Shown here piece by piece: positions 32,814-43,514 of a stretch of DNA of 64,000 nt; position 1 is the stretch's first letter; the number at the start of each line of letters is the position of its first letter. The translations under genes and the position numbers were made by a program. The notes beneath the pieces were generated by a model. That model did no database searches. It was not told the origin of the DNA and was given only the letters and a program-made list of their open reading frames with translations. The stretch comes from Rhizobium sp. RCAM05350 (GTDB lineage: Bacteria; Pseudomonadota; Alphaproteobacteria; Rhizobiales; Rhizobiaceae), in the NCBI GenBank assembly GCA_024426085.1, contig CP087974.1, positions 3,568,001-3,632,000 of the forward strand. The letters are read 5' to 3'.

Positions 32814-34676
32814 TTACGCCTGTCTATCAAGCGCCTCAAGCTCATCGATCAGCCCTTCCAGCATCGACAGGCCCTGTGCCCAGAACGACGGATCGGTGGC
32901 GTCGAGGCCGAACGGGGCGAGAAGCTCGGAATGATGCTTGGTGCCGCCGGCCTTCAGGAGCTCGAAATATTTCTGCTGGAAGCCGGTTTCGGCCTTCTGG
33001 TAGACGGCATAGAGCGAGTTCACCAGGCAATCGCCGAAGGCATAGGCATAGACGTAGAAGGGCGAGTGGATGAAGTGGGGGATATAGGTCCAATAGGTCT
33101 CGTAGCCCTCGGAAATCCGGATGGCCGGGCCAAGGCTCTCTCCCTGCACCGACAGCCAGAGCTGACCGATATCGTCAGCGGTCAATTCGCCCTTCTTGCG
33201 GGCGGTGTGGACCTTGCGCTCGAATTCATAAAAGGCGATCTGGCGCACGACCGTGTTGATCATGTCCTCGACCTTCTGAGCGAGCATGGCCTTACGTTCG
33301 CGCTTGTCCTTGGTCTTGTCGAGCAGGGCGCGGAAGGTCAGCATTTCGCCGAAGACGGAGGCGGTTTCAGCGAGGGTCAGCGGCGTCGAGGCCATCAGCG
33401 CGCCCTGGCCGCCGGCCAGAACCTGATGCACGCCATGGCCAAGTTCGTGGGCAAGCGTCATCACGTCGCGCGGCTTGCCCATATAGTTGACCAGCACATA
33501 AGGATGCGCTGACGGTACGGTCGGGTGGGCAAACGCGCCCGGCGCCTTGCCCGGCCGAACCGGTGCATCGATCCAGCCGCCATCGAAGAAGCGGCGAGCG
33601 ATATCGGCCATTTCCGGCTCGAAGCCGGCATAGGCCGACAGGACGGTTTCCTTGGCTTCGCTCCAGGGGATCAGCGTTGTCGTCGTTTCCGGCAGCGGCG
33701 CGTTGCGGTCCCAGAATTCCATCTGTTCCATGCCGAGCCACTTGGCCTTCATCGCATAATAGCGGTGTGACAGGCGCGGATAGGCATCTTTCACGGCGGC
33801 GGCCAGCGCATCGACCACGTCGCGCTCGACACGGTTGGCTAGGTGGCGGCTGTCGGCGATATCGGTAAAGCCGCGCCAGCGGTCGGAGATTTCCTTGTCC
33901 TTGGCGAGCGTGTTGGTGATCAACGTGAAGGTGCGGATATTGTCCTTGAAGGTTTTCGTCAGTGCCTGTGCCGCCTTCTTGCGGACAGCCGGATCGGCCT
34001 CCTGCAGCATGCTGAGCGTCACTTCGAGCGGCAACTCTTCGCCATCGACATTGAATGTCAGTGACGCCATGGTTTCATCGAATAGGCGATTGAAGGCGCT
34101 GGCGCCGGTCATCGACTTTTCGAGGAACAGCTGCTCGATCTTGTCATCGAGCTGGTAGGGCTTGTCCATGCGCAGATCGACGATCCACGGCTTGTAATAG
34201 GCGGCCAGCGTATCGTTTTCCAGCGCTGCATCAATGACGGCGTCATCGATCCGGTTAAGTTCCAGCGCGAAGAACAGCAGATGGCTCGCCATATCAGTAA
34301 GCTTTGCCTGGGCATCGCCATAGAGCTTGCCGTTGGCCGGATTGGAGGTGTCGGAGAAATAGGTGAGGCCGGCAAAGGAGCCGATCTTGCCCATCAAGTC
34401 TTCGAGCACTTCGTATTCCCGCACGGCTGCGCCGATGCCGTCGTCACCGGCAAGCGTTGCTGCACCTTCCAGCTTGCCCTTCCATTTGGCCTCGAATGCC
34501 TTCGAGAGCGTGTCTGCCTTTGTCAGGTCGCTGAGATATTCTGTCGACGTTGCCGAGGGGTAGAGATCTTCCAGCTTCCAGGAGGGCAGGTCGCCAAGTT
34601 CGGCTGCATTTGCGCCAGCGGACGAGGCGGCCAGGGCGATGCGCGACAATGTCTGGGAACCGGGAAAATGATGCAT
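32814..34676 (-). CDS. pepF: Oligoendopeptidase F, M3B family
   Basis: Cytoplasmic zinc metallopeptidase that cuts short peptides. 620 residues, one of the few long genes here without a frame break. The zinc motif HELGHG lies in DVMTLAHELGHGVHQVLAGG, with the third ligand region ETASVFGEML about 25 residues on. The C-terminal YAFGDCLVNSLYAVYQ and LSMLEGLIDELEAL are typical of the M3B clade. Start at 34676 (MHHFPGSQTLSRIALAAS). First gene of pepF-pabB-pabC-yciI; the gap to pabB is 29 bases. Confidence 0.95.
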   Translation of the reverse strand: MHHFPGSQTLSRIALAASSAGANAAELGDLPSWKLEDLYPSATSTEYLSDLTKADTLSKAFEAKWKGKLEGAATLAGDDGIGAAVREYEVLEDLMGKIGSFAGLTYFSDTSNPANGKLYGDAQAKLTDMASHLLFFALELNRIDDAVIDAALENDTLAAYYKPWIVDLRMDKPYQLDDKIEQLFLEKSMTGASAFNRLFDETMASLTFNVDGEELPLEVTLSMLQEADPAVRKKAAQALTKTFKDNIRTFTLITNTLAKDKEISDRWRGFTDIADSRHLANRVERDVVDALAAAVKDAYPRLSHRYYAMKAKWLGMEQMEFWDRNAPLPETTTTLIPWSEAKETVLSAYAGFEPEMADIARRFFDGGWIDAPVRPGKAPGAFAHPTVPSAHPYVLVNYMGKPRDVMTLAHELGHGVHQVLAGGQGALMASTPLTLAETASVFGEMLTFRALLDKTKDKRERKAMLAQKVEDMINTVVRQIAFYEFERKVHTARKKGELTADDIGQLWLSVQGESLGPAIRISEGYETYWTYIPHFIHSPFYVYAYAFGDCLVNSLYAVYQKAETGFQQKYFELLKAGGTKHHSELLAPFGLDATDPSFWAQGLSMLEGLIDELEALDRQA

Positions 34677-34880
34677 GGACGATCACTCTTTTTGTCTATG
34701 CCGGCCCGGATTCGGGCGGCGAAGCAGAGGGCGGATATGGGGCCATGACCTAACGTCGGCAATGGATAAAATGCAAGTATTTCTCAAAAGAGGATTTTCA
34801 GGCCTTTCTGACAGGAATGCTTCTCACGATACGGCACATGATGTGGCGGTCGGGTTCTACGCGGAAAGCAGGAGGCCTTC

Positions 34881-36428
34881 ATGACATCCCAAATTCTCGT
34901 CATCGATGACGATCCGGTTCAGCGCCGGCTGCTGACGAACATGATCGAGCGTCTCGGTCATATTGCCCATCTCGCCGACAATGGCCGCAGCGGTCTGGAA
35001 CTGCTGGAGCGCAAGCGTGGGCTGATCAGCGTCATCCTTCTTGATCTGATGATGCCGGAAATGAACGGCCACGGTTTTCTCGAGGCAATCGCCGAGCGCG
35101 GCATCGAGACGCCTGTGATCGTGCAGACGGGGCAGGGCGGCATCGAGACGGTTGTTCTCGCCATGCAGGCCGGCGCCTTCGATTTCGTCGTCAAGCCGGT
35201 GTCGCCCGAACGGCTTTCCGTTGCGATTACCAACGCCCTCAAGATGGATCATCGTGAAAGCAAGAGTGGCCGCGCACCAAAACGGTCGCGCAGCGGTTCC
35301 GTTGGCTTCGACGATGTCGTCTCTGCAAGCCCTGCGATGATCCGCGTTCTGGATCGCGCGCCGTGCGGCGCAATCGAATATTCCGATCGTGCTCGAAGGT
35401 GAATCCGGCGTCGGCAAGGAAATGGTCGCCCGCGCCATCCAGCATGCGAGCGAGCGGTCCAGCAAGCCGTTCGTCACGGTCAATTGCGGCGCCATTCCGC
35501 ACAATCTCGTCGAGAGCATCCTCTTCGGCCACGAGAAAGGCGCCTTCACCGGCGCCACCGAAAAACATTCCGGCAAGTTTGCCGATGCTGACGGCGGCAC
35601 GCTGTTTCTCGACGAGATCGGCGATCTGCCGCTCGAGGTTCAGGTCAAGCTGCTCAGGGCGGTCCAGCAGGGTGAGATCGAAACGATCGGTGCCCGCCAT
35701 CCGCAGAAGGTCAATGTCCGGTTGATCTCGGCCACCAACAAGGACCTGATCAACGAGGTGCGCGAAGGGCGCTTCCGTGAAGATCTCTATTACCGGCTGA
35801 ACGTCTTCCCGATCGCCATTCCGGCGCTGCGCCGGCGCAAGGAAGATATCCCGGTTCTGGTGCGCACTTTCGTCGAGCGTTTCGCGTTGGAGCAAAGGCT
35901 GGCGTCGCCGCTTTCGGTGTCCAGCGGAGCGATGGCGCTTCTGACGGCTTATGACTGGCCGGGCAATATCCGCCAGCTGGAAAATGCCATCTTCCGGGCC
36001 GTCGTTCTTGCCGAAGGCGCTGAGTTGACGGTGAAGGATTTCCCGCAGATCGCCACCCAGATCCCTGGCTATGTCGTCGCGGAGAAGTCGGGCTTCACAT
36101 GGGAGGAAACCGGGCCGGCAAAGGGAACAGTCGTGGAAGGAATTATCTGCCGCCGGTCTACCCGCATTTCAGCGCTGCTGAAAAGGGTGACGTGCGGACC
36201 GCAGCGCCGGATCAGCATTCCGACAACGCGATTGCCAGCGTCGACGATGGTGGAAATGTGCGAAAGCTGGCCGATGTGGAAGAGGAACTGATTCGTTTTG
36301 CGCTGAAGTTTTACCGCGGCCAGATGAGCCAGGTGGCGCGCAAACTCGGCATCGGACGCTCTACATTGTACCGTAAACTCAAGGATTATGGCATTAATCC
36401 GGACGATCCGTTCAGCGAGGCCGCATAA
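34881..36428 (+). CDS. Sigma-54-dependent response regulator (NtrC type)
   Basis: Receiver domain with the phosphoacceptor Asp55 (VILLDLMMPEMNG) and KPVSPERL lysine. The AAA+ domain has Walker A GESGVGKEM, the sigma-54 loop GAFTGATE, Walker B GGTLFLDEIGDLPL and RFREDLYYRLNVFPI. A Fis-type HTH closes the protein (MSQVARKLGIGRSTLYRKLKDYGI). Frame breaks: near 35363 (should read VLDRARRAAQSNIPIVLEGESG) and near 36135 (continues NYLPPVYPHFSAAEKGDV). About 515 residues. No histidine kinase lies beside it, so its partner is unknown. The 204-base spacer to the divergent pepF holds no gene. Confidence 0.9.
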
Positions 36429-36611
36429 AACGAGGATAACAATCCGTAACGATCCGTCGTATTTGGCTGTTGTCGTTTAGACCTTGTTAGTGAACCATTC
36501 ACTATATTATAAGGATAACCGATGACTGTGGCATATTTGCCATGCTGTCACCGCAATTGACAGTCATCTGAGCAGCCACGGGACGCATTGTCCGTCGGAC
36601 GGGGATTGAGT

Positions 36612-38489
36612 TTGCAAAATTTGTTCGGATTCAAGAAGCCTAGCGGCTCCGTGATCACCCGCTTTTGCGCCGCGGTTGCCGGTAAGGTGCCGCGTGTTCT
36701 CGCATCGCTTCTGATCGCAGCGTCCATGGTCACGCCTGGCTTTGCTCCGCCCGTCGAGGCGGCAGGCCAGACGCGTACGCTCAAGCTCTATTTCATTCAC
36801 ACGAAGGAAAAGGCGTCGATCACCTTCAAGCGCAACGGCCGCTACGACGCCAAGGGCCTGCAGGAGGTCAACCGTTTCCTGCGCGACTGGCGCCGCAACG
36901 AGCCGACGAAGATGGACCCGCGTCTTCTCGACCTCGTCTGGGAAGTCTATCAGAAGAGCGGTTCGCGCGATTATATCCACGTCGTCTCCGCGTATCGCTC
37001 GCCGGCCACCAACGGCATGCTGCGGTCGCGCTCCAAAGGCGTGGCCAAGAAAAGCCAGCATATGCTCGGCAAGGCGATGGATTTCTATCTGCCCGACGTC
37101 AAGCTGAAGACGGTGCGTGAAATCGGCATGAAGTTCCAGGTCGGCGGCGTCGGCTATTACCCGACATCCGGCTCGCCCTTTATTCACATGGACGTCGGTG
37201 GCGTTCGCGCTTGGCCGCGCATGAGCCTGCAACGAACTCGTCCGGCTGTTCCCCGATGGAAAGACGCTGCATGTCCCTGCCGACGGAAAGCCGTTGCCGG
37301 GCTATGAACTGGCCGTTGCAGACTACAAGCGTCGCGTCGGTGCCAGCGGCATCGAAGTGGCAGGCGGTGGCGCCAAGGGGGCCGGTGACAAGGAGACTAC
37401 CAAGCGTAAGGGCAACCTGTTCGCTATGCTGTTCGGCGGCGGTGGCGACGAGGATGAAGAACCCAACGCAATCGCCAGTGCCGATCTCGAAGGCTCTGAC
37501 GAACAGCCGGCAGCCAAGGCCAATGTCACCCAGGTTGCTGCCGCAGAACAGGCCCTTCCAGGCGTGGACAATTCCGTTGCACTGACTGCCGCGCAACAGA
37601 CAGCCGCCCAACAGAAGGACGTCGCTGCTCCGGTTCCCGGCGTAAGGCCGGCCTTCAAGGATGCCGACGCCGGCGTTCAGACGGCGCTGGTCGCTCCGAC
37701 CAAGGAAACCTCTCAGGAGGCTTGGGCCGCAGCTCTGCCGACACCGGCCGTTACGCCGGAAAGCGAATATGCCGACTTGAGCGCCTACAAGATTCCCGGT
37801 GCCGCAGATGCTCGGCAAGCGGGGCTCGAACGGCGATGCCGGCAGCGATACGCTGATGGCCTCGACCGATCCGAATGCGGCGGTGCTGCCTGAGGATGTC
37901 GCAGCGCTTGGCTTTGTTCCGGTTCCCGGCGCGCGCCCTGCAGGCGAGGAAGCGCTGATGGCTGTGGCCGACGCCAATGTTGCCGTCCCGTCGTTTGCCG
38001 AAAGGGTACAGCCACAGGCCGTTGCTTTGGCGCAGCAGCCGGTAGAAGCGGTTGCCGAGGCGCAGACACGCGTTGCACTGGCACAGCCGACACAGCAGGA
38101 ACAGCCGGTGGAAATGGCTGCGTTCGTGCCGCAATCGGGTGCCGCAGCGCGCCGCAGTGTTTGACGACGCTTTCGATGGCAATGTTGAAGCACCTGCCAA
38201 GGGCAAGCGCCCGAAGAAGCAGGAAGCCGATGCGGCAACCCGCACGTCTGTCCGTACCGAGCCGAAGCTGACGCAGCAGATCATCTCTTCCTGGGCTCTG
38301 ACGAACGGCCGCATGGCGACCCTGTCGAAGCCGGTGAAGGCTCCGCGCTTCGTCAGCAAGAGCCTGCGCGCGTCGCCGACGACGGTCTATTCTGCCGGTT
38401 TCACCAACGAGGCGGTTGCTGTCGATACGGCCCGGTTCAGCGGCAATGCCGTCAACTTCCTGGAAGTGAAGAAATTCAGCACCAACTGA
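36612..38489 (+). CDS. DUF882 (YcbK/M15-like) exported protein with long Ala/Pro-rich C-terminus
   Basis: Members resemble M15 D-Ala-D-Ala peptidases and are thought to act on peptidoglycan. No ATG fits; TTG codons at 36588, 36606 and 36612 are in frame, and GGGGA six bases before 36612 favours the last. A signal segment (RVLASLLIAASMVTPGFA) leads to the domain with zinc-site blocks VSAYRSPATNGMLR, SQHMLGKAMDFYL and SPFIHMDVGGVRAWPRM. A low-complexity region rich in Ala, Gln and Pro, about 280 residues, follows and ends SGNAVNFLEVKKFSTN. Frame breaks: near 37216, 37810 and 38152, each an extra base. The disordered tail is poorly conserved by nature, so its exact sequence is less sure. Confidence 0.82.
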
Positions 38490-38514
38490 AACAACAGGTA
38501 AATCAACAGACAAA

Positions 38515-38539
38515 GCCCGCTGGTGACAGCGGGTTTTTT
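38515..38539 (+). terminator. Terminator of the DUF882 gene
   Basis: CCCGCT (38516-38521) pairs with AGCGGG (38528-38533) over a 6-base loop and is followed by TTTTTT. It lies 26 bases after the stop. Confidence 0.9.
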
Positions 38540-38779
38540 GCGTTTTGATCTGCTGTATAGGCGTTTCGGCATCACGCGAATGTGTGCACGATGTGTGGAC
38601 CGGAAGGGCTTTCCGCCTTTGACGGGCGTGGCGAAAGCGCATTCGCCTTCCTATATCCGCCTCATCTCTTTCGCTGGCCGCGCGTTTCTCTATCGCTGTA
38701 GTTCTCTGCACGACGTGTTACGCATGCAATAGAAGGCCGGAAGGGACCATCCCGTTTGCAACGGACAAGGAGTGTGCGA

Positions 38780-39227
38780 ATGCCCAAATACAGCAAGACC
38801 CCGGAAGCGATTGCAAAATTGTCTCCGGAACAATACCGCGTTACGCAGCAGAGCGGCACGGAGCGGCCGGGAACCGGGGAGTATAACGACAACAAGAAGC
38901 CGGGCATCTATGTCGATATCGTTTCTGGCGAGCCGCTGTTTGCGTCGTCCGACAAATACGGATCCGGCTGCGGCTGGCCGAGCTTCACCAAACCGATCGA
39001 ACCGGCCCACGTCGCCGAGCTGCGCGATGTCTCGCATGGCATGGTTCGCGTCGAGGTTCGTTCGACCCATGGCGACAGCCATCTCGGACATGTCTTTACC
39101 GACGGCCCGCGGGATCGCGGTGGACTTCGTTATTGCATCAATTCGGCCTCGCTCCGCTTTGTCCCTGCGCGACACGATGGAGGCGGAAGGTTATGGCGAC
39201 TATCTCTCACAGGTGGAGGATATCTGA
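38780..39227 (+). CDS. msrB: Peptide-methionine (R)-S-oxide reductase
   Basis: Repairs oxidised methionine (R form). Start at 38780 (MPKYSKTPEAIAKLSPEQYRV) after AAGGAG. Motifs: GSGCGWPSFTKPI, THGDSHLGHVF and the catalytic cysteine in RYCINSASLRF. The CxxC zinc pairs of some MsrB proteins are absent. An extra base near 39165 breaks RFVPRDTMEAEGYGDYL. About 149 residues. Its stop overlaps the msrA start (TGATGA), so the two are coupled. Confidence 0.94.
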
Positions 39228-39745
39228 TGACAACTGAACGCGCAGTATTGGCAGGCGGCTGCTTCTGGGGCATGCAGGACCTCATTCGCCGTTATGACGG
39301 CGTGATCTCGACCCGGGTGGGCTACACCGGCGGCGACGTCAAGAATGCGACCTATCGCAACCACGGCAGCCATGCGGAAGGCATCGAAATCACCTTCGAT
39401 CCCACGCGGATCAGCTATCGCGATCTCCTGGAATTCTTCTTCCAGATCCATGATCCGTCGACGCTCGACCGCCAGGGCAACGACAGGGGCGTGAGCTATC
39501 GCTCGGCGATCTATTATACCAGCGACGAGCAGAAGCGAGTTGCCTTGGAAACGATCGCCGATGTCGATGCCTCGGGCCTGTGGCCCGGCAAAGTGGTGAC
39601 GCAAGTGGAGCCTGTCGGCGACTTCTGGGAAGCGGAGCCTGAGCACCAGGATTATCTGGAGCGCATTCCGAATGGCTATACCTGCCATTTCATCCGCCCG
39701 GGCTGGAAGCTGCCGCGTGAGAAGAGCAGCGACGCCGCTGCTTGA
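39227..39745 (+). CDS. msrA: Peptide-methionine (S)-S-oxide reductase
   Basis: Repairs the S form of methionine sulfoxide. 172 residues, intact. The catalytic GGCFWG motif is at residues 10-15; GYTGGDVKNATYRN, HAEGIEITFDP and FFQIHDPSTLDRQGNDRGVSYRSAI follow. Translationally coupled to msrB, giving a full two-stereoisomer repair pair. A bidirectional terminator follows. Confidence 0.96.
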   Translation: MTTERAVLAGGCFWGMQDLIRRYDGVISTRVGYTGGDVKNATYRNHGSHAEGIEITFDPTRISYRDLLEFFFQIHDPSTLDRQGNDRGVSYRSAIYYTSDEQKRVALETIADVDASGLWPGKVVTQVEPVGDFWEAEPEHQDYLERIPNGYTCHFIRPGWKLPREKSSDAAA

Positions 39746-39787
39746 GACGGTTCTCTTCGCTCAATTTAGATATCGCTCCAAAATGAT

Positions 39788-39813
39788 AAAAGGCCGGTCG
39801 AGACCGGCCTTTT
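39788..39813. terminator. Bidirectional terminator between msrA and the DUF2312 gene
   Basis: AAAAGGCCGGTC (39788-39799) pairs with GACCGGCCTTTT (39802-39813) over a two-base centre. A and T runs on either side suit both convergent genes. Confidence 0.9.
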
Positions 39814-39869
39814 GATGTTTAATGCCCGCCAACCGTTTCGATTGGGGCAGCTTCCATAGTGAGATGGCT

Positions 39870-40131
39870 TTATTCGGCGTCCGGGGCTTCGATCATGCCC
39901 AGTGCAGCGAGGTAGGTGTCGAGGATGGCTTCCTGCTCCATGCGCTCGTCCTTGTCCTGCTTGCGGATCGCGATGACCTTTTCAGGATCTTCGTGTCGAA
40001 GCCGGTGCCCTTTGCTTCGCCGTACACATCCTTGATGTCGTCGGCGATGGTCTTCTTTCTTCTTCCAGCCGCTCGATGCGCTCGATGAACGAACGAAGCT
40101 GGTCGCGTGCGACGCCGTGGGCATCCGACAT
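39870..40131 (-). CDS. DUF2312 family protein
   Basis: Small alphaproteobacterial protein of about 87 residues: [37 protein letters not shown], then EAKGTGFDTKILKKVIAIRK and a C-terminal YLAALGMIEAPDAE. It is mostly helical and coiled-coil-like, and resembles the GapR chromatin protein family of Caulobacter, which belongs to DUF2312. By that likeness it may bind over-twisted DNA at replication or transcription sites. Frame breaks: one A lost near 40062 and one A lost near 39984, both in A runs. Confidence 0.85.
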
Positions 40132-40270
40132 GGTGTTCTCCTTGTTGGGGGATATCAATGAGGTTGGGACTGAATTTGTGAGGCTGTGACCTGCCGCGAA
40201 GTACGGTCGAGGTCAAGTGACATTGCGTAACATCGGGTGGATTTCCGGCCCGGGCCGGCCAAGGCGGGTG

Positions 40271-40576
40271 TTATTCCTTGGGCTTGCTCGCTTCAAAGGC
40301 GGCCTTCTGTTCGCCGGACGCCTCCCTTTGGTTGAGCGCCCGCCACTCCTCGTAAGGCATGCCATAGACGATCTCGCGGGATGCTTCCTTGTCCATGTCG
40401 ACGCCTGCAGCGTTGGCGGCGTCGTGGTACCAGTTGGACAGGCAGTTGCGGCAAAAGCCGGCCATGTTCATCAGGTCGATATTCTGCACGTCGCTGCGTT
40501 CGCGTAAGTGGGACACGAGACGGCGAAAGGCGGCGGCTTCGAATTCAAGCTGCTGTTGCGGTGTAAGGTCGCTCAT
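40271..40576 (-). CDS. DUF1244 family protein
   Basis: 101 residues, intact: LEFEAAAFRRLVSHLRERSDVQNIDLMNMAGFCRNCLSNWY, then EIVYGMPYEEWR. The NCLSNWY block with two cysteines (FCRNC) is the family signature. The function is not known. Its ATG is 19 bases after the stop of the N-formylglutamate amidohydrolase gene, so they form an operon. Confidence 0.9.
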   Translation of the reverse strand: MSDLTPQQQLEFEAAAFRRLVSHLRERSDVQNIDLMNMAGFCRNCLSNWYHDAANAAGVDMDKEASREIVYGMPYEEWRALNQREASGEQKAAFEASKPKE

Positions 40577-40595
40577 CGTCGGTCTCTTTCAGCTG

Positions 40596-41389
40596 TCAGA
40601 ACGTATACGGTCCAGTGCGCGATGGATAACGCCTGATTTCGTGCAAATCGGGGCGGGTGTTCAAATTGGCAAGGATAGGCGCAAGTCGTGCGTCCCATTC
40701 AGCAACGCCGCTATCGTCGCCGATCAGGTCCTGGCGCACTTCGATGAGCGCATGGGCAATGCCGGTTTCCATGCAGTGGCGAAACATCGTGTCGCCGCAG
40801 CAGCGCCGTCATAGGGCTCGTTGTCGCCGACCAGGATGTCTCCGGAAGCCTCGAGCGCTTCGATCAGCGGAGTGACCGCGCGCGGATCGCTGTCCCACAG
40901 AACGGCGGCATGCCAGGGGCGGGGCACGCCCTTCCAGGCCGGCGTATAGGAATGAATGGAGATGACCAACGGCGCCCTGCCGCTTGCCGTGCCGACAGCG
41001 GCGATGGTCTGCGAAACGGCGCTATGATACGGGCGGTGGAACCGGTTGAGGCGCGCTTCCCATTCCTCCGGGGTGATCGGGTGGTTGCCGGGGATGATGG
41101 CGCCGTCGGAAATCTTCATGATCAGCGTTGGATCGTCCTCACCCCGGTTCGGATCGATCAGCAGCCGCGAAAAGCAGCTGAGAACGGCGGGGACGTCCAG
41201 CCGCGCAGCCAGCCGCCGGACGAGCGCCTCGACGCCGATGTCATAAGCGATGTGACGTGCAAATGCGCTTTCGGGCAGGCCAAGCCGGCCATATTCCGGC
41301 GGCAGCCGGTTTGTGGCATGATCGGCAAGAATGACCAGTCCGGCCGCTGGGTCGCCCTCAATGATTTCGAACGGTGACGTTTGGCGCAT
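40596..41389 (-). CDS. N-formylglutamate amidohydrolase family protein
   Basis: Hydrolyses N-formylglutamate in histidine breakdown in characterised members; others are annotated only by family. Start at 41389 (MRQTSPFEIIEGDPAAGLVILADHATNRLP). Family blocks: HIAYDIGVEALVRRLA, NPNRGEDDPTLI (as DPNRGEDD), RFHRPYHSAV and ISIHSYTPAWKG. A frame break near 40800 separates the last third (FRHCMETGIAHALIEVRQDLI). About 264 residues. There are no hut genes nearby, so a role in histidine use is not supported by context. Confidence 0.85.
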
Positions 41390-41573
41390 ACAGTATCAAC
41401 TTGTTTTATCCTTGACAAAATTTGATGGCATGCTGTGGGCAATATCGCAAGCCAATCACTGAATTTGCGATGTTTCGAGCAACAAAAAGCCGGATGTAAT
41501 CGATTAGAGTCGCGTTGACATTCGAGCCCCACCGTCGCAAGAAAGTCCCTCGATAAATCACAACGGAGACCCA

Positions 41574-42059
41574 TTGGAAACCGTGTCCAGATATCCTTTT
41601 TCCAGGCTGAATCTGCGGAGCTGGTCTTTAAGCGCTGTTCTCCTCTTCGTTCTGACCGCGTTTTCGCCGGCCCTGATCGCAAGTGAAGCCCGCGCCGAGT
41701 TTCGCGTTTGCAATGGTACTCAGAATCTGGTCGGCGTGGCCGTCGGCTATCGTGCCAAGGAAGGCTGGATCACCGAAGGGTGGTGGCAGGTTCCCGCAAC
41801 CACCTGCGCGACCCTGATCGAGGGTGAGCTCCAATCACGATACTATTACCTCTATGCTGAAGATGCGGCCCGCGGTGGACGCTGGACGGGTGACGTCAAT
41901 ATGTGCGTTGCCGAAAACGAGTTCAAAGTGACGGGCGTGCAGGATTGCTTCGCGCGCGGTTTTCAGCGGATGGGGTTCAAGGAATACGACACGGGGCGTC
42001 AGGGGAGCTGGATGGTTCAGTTGTCCGATACCCCAGGGACTCAAGAAAGCCACAACTGA
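41574..42059 (+). CDS. DUF1036 exported protein, coupled to pyk
   Basis: 161 residues. TTG start at 41574, six bases after GGAG. A signal segment (SLSAVLLFVLTAFSPALIASEARA) is followed by FRVCNGTQNLVGVAVGYRAKEGWITEGWW, the DUF1036 signature, with paired cysteines further on (TTCATL, NMCVAENEF, QDCFARGF). Family function is unknown. Its TGA overlaps the pyk ATG by one base, a pairing found in many Rhizobiales, so the two are translated from one message. Confidence 0.9.
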   Translation: METVSRYPFSRLNLRSWSLSAVLLFVLTAFSPALIASEARAEFRVCNGTQNLVGVAVGYRAKEGWITEGWWQVPATTCATLIEGELQSRYYYLYAEDAARGGRWTGDVNMCVAENEFKVTGVQDCFARGFQRMGFKEYDTGRQGSWMVQLSDTPGTQESHN

Positions 42060-43495
42060 TGAAGCGGAATAGAAAAGTCAAAATCCTCGCAACGCTCGGC
42101 CCGGCATCGAGCGAAGAAGAGATGATCCAGAAGCTGCATGAGGCGGGGGCTGATCTTTTCCGGATCAACATGAGCCATGCCAGCCACGACATGATGCGCA
42201 CGCTGATCAAGCGCATCCGCAATGTCGAGGCGCGCTGCGGCCGCCCGATCGGCATTCTCGCCGACCTTCAGGGGCCGAAGCTGCGCGTCGGCAAGTTCGC
42301 CGCCGGCAAGGTCGATCTGGTCCCCGGCCAGACCTTCACTCTCGACAACAAGGACGAGCCGGGCGACGCCACCCGTGTCTACCTTCCGCACCCGGAAATC
42401 CTGGAATCGGTCAAGGCAGGTCATCGCCTGCTGATCGACGACGGCAAGCTGCACCTGCGCGCCGACAAGTCCGACGGCAAGAGCATTGTCTGCACCGTCA
42501 TCGCCGGCACCAAGATTTCCGATCGCAAGGGCGTCAGCCTGCCCGATACATTGCTCAGCGTCGGTGCGCTGACTGAAAAGGACCGTGCCGACCTCGACGC
42601 GGTGCTGGAAACCGATGATGTCGACTGGGTTGCCCTGTCGTTCATCCAGCGCCCGGAAGATCTGTCCGAAGTGCGCAAGGTTTCGCGCGGCCGCGTCGGC
42701 CTGATGTCGAAGATCGAAAGCCGCAGGCGATCGAACGGATCGACGAAATCATCGAACTGTCCGACGCGCTGATGGTTGCCCGTGGCGACCTTGGCGTGGA
42801 AATGCCGCTCGAGGCTGTCCCCGGCCTGCAGAAGCAGCTGATCCGTGCCGCCCGCCGCGCCGGCAAGCCGGTTGTCGTTGCCACACAGATGCTGGAATCG
42901 ATGATTTCTGCTCCAGTCCCGACCCGCGCTGAAGTCTCTGACGTTGCGACTGCCGTATTTGAAGGCGCGGATGCGATCATGCTGTCGGCCGAATCGGCTT
43001 CCGGTGACTATCCGGTGGAATCGGTTGCCACCATGGCATCGATTGCCAGCAAGATCGAAACCGACCCGCACTATCCGGGCATCATCTACGCCCAGCGTAC
43101 CCCGCCGGAAGCCACCGGCGCCGACGCAATCTCGCTGGCGGCCCATCAGATCGCCGAGACCCTGAACCTTTCGGCTATCGTCTGTTACACGTCGTCCGGC
43201 ACGACCGGCCTGCGCGCGGCGCGAGCGTCCGCAGGTTCCGATCCTTGCTCTTTCGCCAGTGATCCAGACGGCACGCCGTCTTTCTGTCGTCTGGGGCCTG
43301 CATTGTGTCGTCACTTCCGATGCGACCGATCTGGACGACATGGTCAACCGCGCCTGCCGCATCGTTGCGACCGAAGGTTTCGGCAAGCCGGGCGATCGGG
43401 TGATCATATCGGCTGGCGTTCCGCTCGGAACACCGGGCGCCACCAACATGCTGCGCATCGCCTATATCGGCTCTGACGGCCTCAGCGGCGTCTGA
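42059..43495 (+). CDS. pyk: Pyruvate kinase
   Basis: Last step of glycolysis: PEP plus ADP to pyruvate plus ATP. Start at 42059 (MKRNRKVKILATLGPASSEEEM). Substrate and metal sites: FRINMSHASHD, ADLQGPKLRVG, SKIEKPQAIERIDEII (after restoring one A lost near 42719) and LMVARGDLGVEMPLEAVP, AVFEGADAIMLSAESASGDYP. A second break near 43226 precedes ERPQVPILALSPVIQTARRL. About 479 residues, normal. A strong terminator follows. Confidence 0.96.
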
Positions 43496-43514
43496 ATCAA
43501 GCCTTGAACTCATG

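Noticed and set aside
41412..41450. TTGACA box upstream of the DUF1036 gene as a promoter
   Set aside because: No -10 element at acceptable spacing could be found; the nearest TA-rich hexamer is about 22 bases away.
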